Part shown: piece after piece, positions 1 to 5,430 of the stretch
How positions within the stretch are numbered: position 1 is the first letter of the stretch
Layout: each line of letters opens with the position of its first letter
Source of the DNA: Actinomycetota bacterium
GTDB lineage: Bacteria > Actinomycetota > CADDZG01 > WHSQ01
Length of the DNA: 5,463 nucleotides
Assembly (NCBI GenBank): GCA_016781115.1
Contig: JADDQX010000164.1
Span: 1 to 5,463 of the forward strand
Direction of reading: 5' to 3'
Program-made: the position numbers and the translations under genes
Notes under the pieces: generated by a model
The model's input: the letters and a program-made list of their open reading frames with translations, nothing else
The model's database searches: none
What the model was told of the DNA's origin: nothing

Positions 1-1
1 G

Positions 2-769
2 GTGGGTGAGCTCCTCGAGATGGCGATGATGGCCGCGTCGAGTGCAGCAGACATCTTGCTCGACTTCTACGAGACCCCCGCGCAGGGTGTCACCGCCAAG
101 TCCACCCCGACGGACCTCGTCAGCGACGCCGATCGCGCGGCCGAGAAGTTCCTCCTCGACTTCTTCCGTCACGAGAGGCCGGACGACGGGATGTTGGCCG
201 AAGAAGGAGGGGGCCGGGCCTCGACCTCGGGGATCACCTGGGTCGTCGATCCTCTCGACGGCACCATCAACTTCCTCTTCGGTATCCCCGTGTGGTGCGT
301 CAGCATCGGGGCACAGGACGCAGACGGCGAGCTGGTCGGCGTGGTCTACGACCCCAACCGGGAGGAGATGTTCGCGGCGGAGCGGGGCGAGGGAGCGACG
401 CTGAACGGCGAGCCCGTAGAGGTGTCCGAGCGCGAGCAGCTGACCAGCGCGTTGATCGGCACCGGGTTCTCCTACGACGCCGCCGCGCGGGTCCACCAAG
501 CCGAGTTGTTGACCCGCGTCCTGCCACAGGTGCGAGACGTCCGCCGCGCGGGGTCGGCGGCCATCGATCTCGCCACCGTCGCCTGCGGGCGCTTCGACGG
601 CTTCTACGAAGCTCCCATGGAGCCGTGGGACAGAGCGGCAGGAGTCCTTCTGGTGAAAGAGGCCGGAGGGACCGTGAGCGAGCTGCCGGCGCCGAAAGGT
701 CTTTCTCCCGGCGTCGTAGCCGCTGGTCCGCACCTGCACGACGCGCTGCGCGCTGTGGTGGTCGAATAG
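2..769 (+). CDS. Inositol monophosphatase family protein (start possibly upstream)
   Basis: Predicted Mg2+-dependent sugar or inositol phosphate phosphatase of the cytoplasm, 255 residues from a GTG at base 2, close to the usual 250-270 for the family. The metal-site motifs are complete: the EE pair at 67-68, D83-P-L-D86-G-T88 followed by N90-F91, and W209-D210-R-A-A-G214 near the C-terminus, after the G184-S-A-A-I-D189 segment. These match the metal ligands of human IMPA1 (E70, D90, D93, D220), so activity should be retained. The N-terminus aligns from about residue 3 with typical family starts, but the upstream DNA is missing, so the start could be this GTG or a codon outside the window; ATG 20 would trim helix 1. 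Family members include inositol-1-phosphatase (SuhB/ImpA), histidinol-phosphatase (HisN) and PAP phosphatase, and sequence alone does not separate these. The methyltransferase gene follows after 5 bases. Confidence 0.93.
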   Translation: MGELLEMAMMAASSAADILLDFYETPAQGVTAKSTPTDLVSDADRAAEKFLLDFFRHERPDDGMLAEEGGGRASTSGITWVVDPLDGTINFLFGIPVWCVSIGAQDADGELVGVVYDPNREEMFAAERGEGATLNGEPVEVSEREQLTSALIGTGFSYDAAARVHQAELLTRVLPQVRDVRRAGSAAIDLATVACGRFDGFYEAPMEPWDRAAGVLLVKEAGGTVSELPAPKGLSPGVVAAGPHLHDALRAVVVE

Positions 770-774
770 CGCGC

Positions 775-1425
775 ATGGATCTCGTTCATCCGGCTGTCGA
801 CCGGTATCTCAACGAGCTTGCGAGCCGGGACGATGAGGCTGTGCTGCTCGAGATGGAACAACTGGCGCAAGAAAACAGGTTCCCGATCATCGGGAGGCTC
901 AGCGGGCAGCTGCTCGAGCTCCTAGCGCGGTCGATCAACGCCAACCGCATCTTCGAGATGGGTTCGGGTTATGGCTACTCCGCTTACTGGTTCAGCCGCG
1001 CCACGGGACCGGACGGCGAGATCCACCTCACGGACACGCATGCCGACAACGAGAAGAAGGCCACGGATTTCCTCACTCGCGCGGGCCTTCACGACCCGGT
1101 GCAGTTCCACGTGCAAGGCGCGCTGGAGGCTTTCGACGAGGTCGAGGGCGACTTCGACATCGTCTACTGCGACATCGACAAAGACGGCTATCCCGAGGCG
1201 TGGGAGCGAGCGAGGTCGCGAGTCCGTGTTGGAGGCATGTTCATCTGCGACAACATGCTGTGGTTCGGGAGGGTCACCGGAGATCCCGCCGCGCCCGAGG
1301 ATTCCCGCTCCGGGTGGACCGAGGCGATCATGGCGACGACCCAGGCGATCATCGGCGACCCGAGCTATCGCTCGATCATCGTCCCGCTCCGCGACGGCGT
1401 GATCGTCGCGCTGCGAGTCGCGTAA
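775..1425 (+). CDS. Cation-dependent class I SAM O-methyltransferase
   Basis: Predicted soluble methyltransferase of the COMT/CCoAOMT-like family (Methyltransf_3), 216 residues, typical for bacterial members. It would move a methyl group from S-adenosylmethionine to a hydroxyl, often on a catechol-like acceptor; the substrate is unknown. The glycine-rich SAM loop is F60-E-M-G63-S-G65-Y-G67, and D87 sits at the end of the second strand where the ribose-binding acid is expected. D133-I-D-K136 corresponds to COMT D141 and K144, and D159-N160 to the other metal ligands D169 and N170, followed by the family-typical L-W-x-G-R-V at 162-167. The catalytic and metal site is therefore intact. ATG 775 is chosen because residue 1 onward matches the family N-terminus. 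The open frame continues upstream but would overlap the phosphatase by hundreds of bases. No Shine-Dalgarno is visible, so translational coupling to the phosphatase stop is likely. Confidence 0.93.
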   Translation: MDLVHPAVDRYLNELASRDDEAVLLEMEQLAQENRFPIIGRLSGQLLELLARSINANRIFEMGSGYGYSAYWFSRATGPDGEIHLTDTHADNEKKATDFLTRAGLHDPVQFHVQGALEAFDEVEGDFDIVYCDIDKDGYPEAWERARSRVRVGGMFICDNMLWFGRVTGDPAAPEDSRSGWTEAIMATTQAIIGDPSYRSIIVPLRDGVIVALRVA

Positions 1426-1478
1426 ACGCGCGCGGAGCGAGTCGTTAGCTCGGCACGGCTCGTCCCACCTCGCGCTGA

Positions 1479-1512
1479 GCGCGGAAACAGGTGCTAAGCG
1501 CCTGTTTCGCGC
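1479..1512 (+). terminator. Strong stem-loop without U-tract, probable terminator
   Basis: A long hairpin follows the methyltransferase stop by 53 bases. The left arm 1479-1494 pairs with 1498-1512 around a three-base TAA loop (1495-1497). The core GAAACAGG/CCTGTTTC is perfect. The inner stem continues through one T-G wobble (1492/1500) and two G-C pairs. The base extends by four more G-C pairs after a single bulged G (1483 or 1484). No run of T follows on either strand, so this is not a canonical intrinsic terminator; U-less hairpins of this kind are common after genes in high-GC actinobacteria. Its position, between the end of one gene pair and the candidate promoter of the next, fits termination or 3'-end protection. 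A protein-binding operator is the alternative. Confidence 0.6.
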
Positions 1513-1564
1513 CAAAGCGGCCGACGGTGGGGCCGGAGGAATAAAGGAGCTCGTCTCGCTGTCC

Positions 1565-1570
1565 TAGTGT
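1565..1570 (+). promoter_or_regulatory. Candidate -10 element TAGTGT for the ABC exporter gene
   Basis: TAGTGT fits the actinobacterial TANNNT -10 pattern. It would place transcription start near 1577, leaving a leader of about 14 bases that still contains the Shine-Dalgarno before ATG 1591. No convincing -35 hexamer is seen 17-18 bases upstream (bases around 1541-1547 read ATAAAGG). The call rests on one hexamer and its position just after a probable terminator. Confidence 0.35.
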
Positions 1571-1580
1571 GGTGGACGGA

Positions 1581-1587
1581 AAGGAAG
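1581..1587 (+). promoter_or_regulatory. Ribosome binding site AAGGAAG deciding the ABC start
   Basis: AAGGAAG, with the AGGA core at 1582-1585, ends 3-5 bases before ATG 1591. The alternative in-frame GTG at 1567 has its nearest purine-rich motif (AAGGAG, 1544-1549) 17 bases away, too far for normal initiation. This favours ATG 1591. Confidence 0.6.
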
Positions 1588-1590
1588 CCC

Positions 1591-3501
1591 ATGCCTCCAT
1601 CGCATCGCCTGATCCCTAAGGAAGTACCGGACACGCCGGCTCGTCCGGGCACCTTCAGGCGCATCGTTCAGATCTTCAGGCCTTACCGCGGCAAGGTCAC
1701 GCTCGTCGCGCTCCTCATCCTCCTCACGGCCGGGCTCGGCTTGATCAACCCGTTGCTGATCAAGAGCGCCTTCAAGACGCTGCTGTCGGACGGCCCGCCG
1801 GAGGAACAGCTTCGGAGGCTCTACTGGATCGTTGGCGTCATGGTCGTCACGCCGATCGTCACCGGGCTGCTGGGACTGTGGCAGACCTACGTGAACAACA
1901 TCGTCGGGCAGAACGTCATGCAGGACCTGCGCAACTCGTTGTACGCGCACCTGCAGCACATGCCGCTTCGCTTCTTCACGTCGACCCGCACGGGCGAGAT
2001 CCAGTCGCGCTTGTCGAACGACGTGGGGGGCGTGCAAGCCGTCCTAACCGACACCGCATCCAGCATCTTCTCCAACATCGCGACGGTGATCTCGACCCTC
2101 GTCGTCATGTTCATCCTGTCGTGGCAACTCACCCTGTTGACGCTGGCGGTCGTTCCCGCGTTCCTCGTTCTCAGCCGGAAGGTCGGGAAGGTGCGGCGCG
2201 ACGTATCCGGCCGTACCCAGGAGTCACTCGCGGACCTGACGGCTCATATGCAAGAGACGTTGTCGGTGTCCGGGATCCTGCTGTCGAAAGCGTTCGGGCG
2301 CCAGAGCTATGAGATCGACCGCTTCCGCAAGGAGAACCGGCGGCTGTCTCAGCTCGAGATCAAACGCACCATGGTCGGGCGCGGCTTCTTCTCGCTCGTC
2401 GGGATCTTCTTCTCGATCACACCGGCGTTCGTCTACCTCGTCGCCGGTTATCTGCTCTTCCGCGGGAGGCTCGAACAGGGTCCCGAGGAGCTCGTCGCGA
2501 CGATCGCCGCCTTCACCACCCTTCAGAGCCGCCTCTTCTTCCCCATGGGCCAGCTCTTGAACGTCAACGTCGAGATCCAGTCATCGCTGGCGTTGTTCGA
2601 CCGCATCTTCGAGTACCTGGACCTCGAGCGGGACATCACCGACCACGATGGCGCGATCGAGCTCAACCCGCGCGAGGTGCGGGGAGAGGTTCGCTTCAAC
2701 GACGTCTGGTTCCGCTATGACCGGCCGGGCAAAGAGCGGAGCCAGGACGAGCGCCTGTGGACGATCGGCGGCGTCGACTTCACCGCGCGGCCCGGCGAGC
2801 TGGTGGCACTGGTGGGTCCCTCCGGCGCCGGGAAGACGACGCTCACGTATCTGCTCCCGCGCCTTTACGACGTCGATCGCGGCAGCGTCGAGATAGACGG
2901 CATCGACGTGCGAGACATCCGCCTCGAGTCGCTCGGCGAGGTCATCGGCATGGTGACGCAAGAGACGTACCTGTTCAACGCGACGGTCCGGGACAACCTG
3001 CGCTACGGCGATCCCGACGCGACCGACGAGGAACTCGTGGAGGCTGCCAAAGCGGCTCACATCTACGACCGGATCGTGGAGATGCCGGATGGTTTCGACA
3101 CGCGCGTCGGTGAACGCGGCTACAAGATGTCCGGAGGTGAGAAGCAGCGACTGGCGATCGCCCGTGTAGTGCTGAAGGACCCGAGCATCCTCATCCTCGA
3201 CGAGGCCACCAGCGCACTGGACACCCACTCCGAGCGGTTGGTTCAGGAAGCTCTGACGCCGTTGATGAAGGGGCGCACCACCGTCGCGATCGCCCATCGC
3301 CTGTCGACGATCCTGGCGGCCGACACGATCCTCTACCTCGACAAGGGCCGCATCATCGAACGCGGCTCCCACGCCGAGCTCCTGGCGCGCGGCGGCGCTT
3401 ATTCGGCGCTGTACCACGAGCAGTTCTCCGACGGTCGGGTCGAGACGCGCTGCGAGGATGGGCTCGTGCTGGCGAGCGGCGAGGTCGTGCCTGAGATCTG
3501 A
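1591..3501 (+). CDS. ABC transporter, fused permease and ATP-binding half-exporter
   Basis: Type IV (MsbA/LmrA-like) exporter subunit of 636 residues, expected to work in the plasma membrane as a homodimer because no partner half-transporter is nearby. The transmembrane domain covers about 30-330, with hydrophobic segments near 36-58, 77-100, 160-182, 184-199, 266-292 and 302-325. The nucleotide-binding domain is complete: A-loop Y376, Walker A G409-P-S-G-A-G-K-T-T417, Q-loop Q457, signature M513-S-G-G-E-K-Q519, Walker B ending D537 with catalytic E538, D-loop S-A-L-D, and switch histidine H569. Nothing essential is missing. There is a charged insertion of about eight residues after the A-loop (roughly 381-389) and a hydrophilic tail at 613-636 beyond the usual end of the domain. 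Cargo could be lipid, drug or peptide and cannot be read from sequence. ATG 1591 is preferred over GTG 1567, which would add eight residues and overlap the candidate -10. Confidence 0.95.
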   Translation: MPPSHRLIPKEVPDTPARPGTFRRIVQIFRPYRGKVTLVALLILLTAGLGLINPLLIKSAFKTLLSDGPPEEQLRRLYWIVGVMVVTPIVTGLLGLWQTYVNNIVGQNVMQDLRNSLYAHLQHMPLRFFTSTRTGEIQSRLSNDVGGVQAVLTDTASSIFSNIATVISTLVVMFILSWQLTLLTLAVVPAFLVLSRKVGKVRRDVSGRTQESLADLTAHMQETLSVSGILLSKAFGRQSYEIDRFRKENRRLSQLEIKRTMVGRGFFSLVGIFFSITPAFVYLVAGYLLFRGRLEQGPEELVATIAAFTTLQSRLFFPMGQLLNVNVEIQSSLALFDRIFEYLDLERDITDHDGAIELNPREVRGEVRFNDVWFRYDRPGKERSQDERLWTIGGVDFTARPGELVALVGPSGAGKTTLTYLLPRLYDVDRGSVEIDGIDVRDIRLESLGEVIGMVTQETYLFNATVRDNLRYGDPDATDEELVEAAKAAHIYDRIVEMPDGFDTRVGERGYKMSGGEKQRLAIARVVLKDPSILILDEATSALDTHSERLVQEALTPLMKGRTTVAIAHRLSTILAADTILYLDKGRIIERGSHAELLARGGAYSALYHEQFSDGRVETRCEDGLVLASGEVVPEI

Positions 3502-3514
3502 CGCGCTCGGGCGG

Positions 3515-3520
3515 TAACGT
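3515..3520 (+). promoter_or_regulatory. Candidate leaderless -10 element TAACGT for the rhodanese gene
   Basis: TAACGT matches TANNNT and is followed by exactly six bases (CGCCTG) and then ATG 3527. That spacing puts the transcription start at or next to the A of the start codon, the standard layout of leaderless actinobacterial genes. There is no Shine-Dalgarno before this ATG, and the previous gene ends only 25 bases earlier. No clear -35 box is seen; its expected place falls in the last codons and stop of the ABC gene. Confidence 0.5.
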
Positions 3521-3526
3521 CGCCTG

Positions 3527-3841
3527 ATGCAACCGCACCAGGCATTCTCGGCGCTTGATTCGATGCAGGTGATCGACGTGCGCGAGGACTTCGAGTGGGC
3601 CGACGGGCACATCGCGAACGCCGTGCACATCCCGTTGCGACAGCTCCCGGACCGGCTCGATCAGCTCGACGGCGACCTGCCCGTGCTGCTGGTGTGTCAG
3701 GTCGGGCTACGTAGCGGCGTCGCGACCACCTTCTTGAAAGAGCGTGGCTACGACGCGCACAACCTCCAGGGCGGCATGGAGATGTGGATGGCTCAAGGGC
3801 TTCCCTTGGCCGGGAACGCAAGAGACATGGAGGCGGAATGA
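3527..3841 (+). CDS. Single-domain rhodanese (sulfurtransferase-like protein)
   Basis: Small cytoplasmic rhodanese-fold protein of 104 residues, the normal size of a GlpE/PspE-type single domain without signal peptide. The family features are in order: V15-I-D17-V-R19-E20 near the start, G27-H28-I-x-x-A32 with H-I-P36 after it, the active-site loop C57-Q-V-G60-L-R62-S63, and G-G-M-x-x-W in the last third. C57 is the expected persulfide-carrying nucleophile and the C-x-x-G-x-R-S loop is the classic form, so sulfur transfer from thiosulfate or another donor is plausible. The physiological acceptor is unknown. The gene lies 25 bases after the ABC exporter with its own leaderless-type start, and its stop codon overlaps the start of the dehydrogenase gene (ATGA), so the two are probably translated together. 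Confidence 0.93.
   Translation: MQPHQAFSALDSMQVIDVREDFEWADGHIANAVHIPLRQLPDRLDQLDGDLPVLLVCQVGLRSGVATTFLKERGYDAHNLQGGMEMWMAQGLPLAGNARDMEAE
3829..3833 (+). promoter_or_regulatory. Shine-Dalgarno GGAGG fixing the SDR start
   Basis: GGAGG lies inside the last codons of the rhodanese gene, four bases before ATG 3838. With the ATGA stop/start overlap it selects this ATG over the in-frame ATG 3784, which would add 18 residues unlike any SDR N-terminus and overlap the rhodanese by more than 50 bases. Confidence 0.75.
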
Positions 3842-4605
3842 GGCTCGAAGGAAAGGTCGCGCTGGTTACGGGAGGAGCGTCGGGCCTCGGGCTCGCCGCC
3901 ACGAAGCAGCTGCTGGACGCGGGGGCGGCGGCGGTCATCGTGGATCTGCCCACGTCCGACGGCGAGGTGGTAGCGAAAGAGTTGGGAGACCGGGCGCGTT
4001 TCGCTCCCGCGGACGTCACTTCTGAGGACGACGTTCGGGCCGCGATCGACGCCGCGGTGGAGAGCTTTGGCGGTCTCCACATCGTCGTGAATTGCGCAGG
4101 CGTTGGCTTTCCCGGCCGAGTCCTTACCCGCGACGGTGGGGCGATCGATCTCGAGCGTTTCGAGTTCGTGGTGCGCGTGAACCTGATCGGGACCTTCAAC
4201 GTCCTGAGGCTGGCTGCAGCCCAGATCGCGTCCCAGGAGCCCGAGGACGAGGAGCGGGGCGTGGTCATCAACACGGCCAGCATCGCCGCCTTGGACGGCC
4301 AGATCGGCCAAGCGGCCTATTCGGCGTCGAAGGGGGGCATCGTCGGGATGACCCTGCCCATAGCGCGGGATCTAGCGAGCCGGCTGATCCGGTGTGTATC
4401 CATCGCACCGGGAACCTTCGACACGCCGATGCTGGCGGGGCTTCCGGCCGAAGCCCGGGCGAAGCTCGCCGAGGGCATCCCGCACCCGCACCGGCTGGGA
4501 CGACCCGAAGAGTTCGGGCTCCTCGTTCGCCACATCGTCGAGAACCCGATGCTGAACGGTGAGGTCATCCGCCTCGACGGCGCCCTCAGGATGCCCCCCA
4601 AGTAA
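3838..4605 (+). CDS. SDR dehydrogenase, 3-hydroxyacyl-CoA dehydrogenase type 2 (HSD10)-like
   Basis: NAD-dependent classical short-chain dehydrogenase of 255 residues, near the 261 of human HSD17B10, which it resembles almost throughout. The Rossmann loop is T11-G-G-A-S-G-L-G18, and D36 after the second strand indicates NAD rather than NADP. N85-C-A-G follows, and the catalytic set is N115, S148, Y161 and K165. Stretches diagnostic of the HSD10 group are visible: F-A-P-A-D-V-T-S-E at 55-63, N-L-x-G-T-F-N-V at 115-122, G-Q-x-G-Q-A-A-Y-S-A-S-K-G-G at 154-167, then G-M-T-L-P-I-A-R-D-L-A, and N-G-E-V-I-R-L-D-G-A near the C-terminus. HSD10 enzymes oxidise 3-hydroxyacyl-CoAs, including 2-methyl-3-hydroxybutyryl-CoA from isoleucine breakdown, and some hydroxysteroids. 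Two odd residues follow: L183 and C186 replace the usual Gly and Val of G-I-R-V before the A-P-G turn. No thiolase or acyl-CoA dehydrogenase is in the window. Confidence 0.94.
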   Translation: MRLEGKVALVTGGASGLGLAATKQLLDAGAAAVIVDLPTSDGEVVAKELGDRARFAPADVTSEDDVRAAIDAAVESFGGLHIVVNCAGVGFPGRVLTRDGGAIDLERFEFVVRVNLIGTFNVLRLAAAQIASQEPEDEERGVVINTASIAALDGQIGQAAYSASKGGIVGMTLPIARDLASRLIRCVSIAPGTFDTPMLAGLPAEARAKLAEGIPHPHRLGRPEEFGLLVRHIVENPMLNGEVIRLDGALRMPPK

Positions 4606-4617
4606 CGGGAGTTGTGC

Positions 4618-4623
4618 CACAGT
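4618..4623 (+). promoter_or_regulatory. Weak leaderless -10-like hexamer CACAGT before the oxygenase gene
   Basis: CACAGT is followed by six bases (CAGAGC) and ATG 4630, the same spacing as TAACGT before the rhodanese. Only A2 and T6 of TANNNT match, so the element alone is weak. It is listed because ATG 4630 has no Shine-Dalgarno: the nearest purine-rich motif, GGGAG at 4607-4611, is 18 bases away. Confidence 0.25.
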
Positions 4624-4629
4624 CAGAGC

Positions 4630-5430
4630 ATGGCTCAGGGCGCTCGTCAGAGGTGGTTGTTCGGCCCCGGGTCGATGATGTGGAAGGTCAACCGGGAGTC
4701 GATCCTGTTGCTCGGGGGCCGCGGCGCGCTGTTGATGCAACTGGCGCACCCACTGGTAGCCGCCGGCGTAGCCGAACATTCTGATTTCCGGGGTGGCTCG
4801 GTGGCGCGGCTGCGTCGGACGCTCGATTCGATGTTGTCGATCGTGTTCGGCGACGTCGAAACCGCCCGGGAGGTGGCCTCGCGCATCGGCAAGATCCATT
4901 CACGCGTGAACGGCATCGCAGACGACGGTCGCGCCTACTCTGCTCGCGATCCTCAACTGCTTCATTGGGTGCACGCGACACTGACCGACTCGTCGCTGCG
5001 CGTCTATGAGGCGTGCGTCCAACAGCTCACGGCTGCTGAGAGGGCTCGCTATTTCGACGAGTGCCAGGTGATCTCCACTCTGTTCGGCGTCCCCCACGAT
5101 CACCTGATGGGGGATCTCGAAGAGATGCGTGCGTGGATGCGCAGTCAGATCGCAAGTGGAGAGGTCCACGTCACGCCGCTCGCCCGCGAGCTCGCCGCCG
5201 TCATCCTTAACCCGGTTCCGCTGTTACCCAACACGCTGGCGCGCCGAGCCGACTTCATAACGCCCGCGCTGCTCCCGCGACCTATCCGCGAGGGCTATGG
5301 CTTGAAGCTGAGTCGGTCGGGATCGCTGGTGCTCGGGGTCGGCCGCACGGCCGCCAGAAGGATGTGGCCGCTGCTGCCCGAAGGGGCGCGGGCGTTCCCG
5401 CTTGCTCGAACGGCTGAGGCGAGTAGCTAG
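4630..5430 (+). CDS. Oxygenase MpaB / DUF2236 family protein
   Basis: Predicted heme-dependent oxygenase of the DUF2236 family, 266 residues. The family includes rubber-cleaving Lcp and fungal MpaB, which cleaves a prenyl side chain. Family landmarks in order: G12-P-G-S15, E23, L-L-L-G-G-R-G-A-L-L at 26-35, Q37-L-A-H40-P-L-V-A-A-G-V with E49-H50-S51, R60-x-x-R63-T64, V-F-G at 72-74, H90 followed by V93 and G95, and W113-V-H115-A-T117 with D120-S121. By analogy with Lcp of Streptomyces sp. K30 (R164, K167, T168, H198), R60/R63/T64 and H90 are the likely heme-pocket residues, with H90 the candidate proximal ligand; this is my inference. There is no signal peptide or membrane segment, unlike secreted Lcp and membrane-bound MpaB, so it is probably cytoplasmic. 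ATG 4630 is preferred over TTG 4612, which abuts the only GGGAG motif. It starts 24 bases after the SDR. The substrate is unknown. Confidence 0.9.
   Translation: MAQGARQRWLFGPGSMMWKVNRESILLLGGRGALLMQLAHPLVAAGVAEHSDFRGGSVARLRRTLDSMLSIVFGDVETAREVASRIGKIHSRVNGIADDGRAYSARDPQLLHWVHATLTDSSLRVYEACVQQLTAAERARYFDECQVISTLFGVPHDHLMGDLEEMRAWMRSQIASGEVHVTPLARELAAVILNPVPLLPNTLARRADFITPALLPRPIREGYGLKLSRSGSLVLGVGRTAARRMWPLLPEGARAFPLARTAEASS

Noticed and set aside
292..774. Upstream in-frame extension of the methyltransferase frame to 292
   Set aside because: It reads an arginine- and glycine-rich sequence typical of a shifted frame over the phosphatase gene, with no family similarity; the protein family begins at ATG 775.
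1438..1462. Short repeats near 1438-1462 (CGAG/CTCG inverted, GCTCG direct)
   Set aside because: Arms of four or five bases are expected by chance in this composition and have no consistent spacing or flanking signal.
2581..3630. Minus-strand open frame of 349 codons opposite the ABC gene
   Set aside because: It lies antisense to the ATP-binding domain, whose motifs are all intact on the + strand; long antisense frames are expected in GC-rich DNA, and the translation shows no recognisable domain.
3784..3837. Longer SDR start at ATG 3784
   Set aside because: It adds 18 residues unlike SDR N-termini and overlaps the rhodanese by over 50 bases; ATG 3838 has a well-placed GGAGG and an ATGA coupling.
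3399..4283. Minus-strand open frame of 294 codons opposite the ABC end, rhodanese and SDR
   Set aside because: It spans three + strand genes and gives a low-complexity Ser/Arg/Pro/Thr-rich translation, a shadow of the real coding frames.
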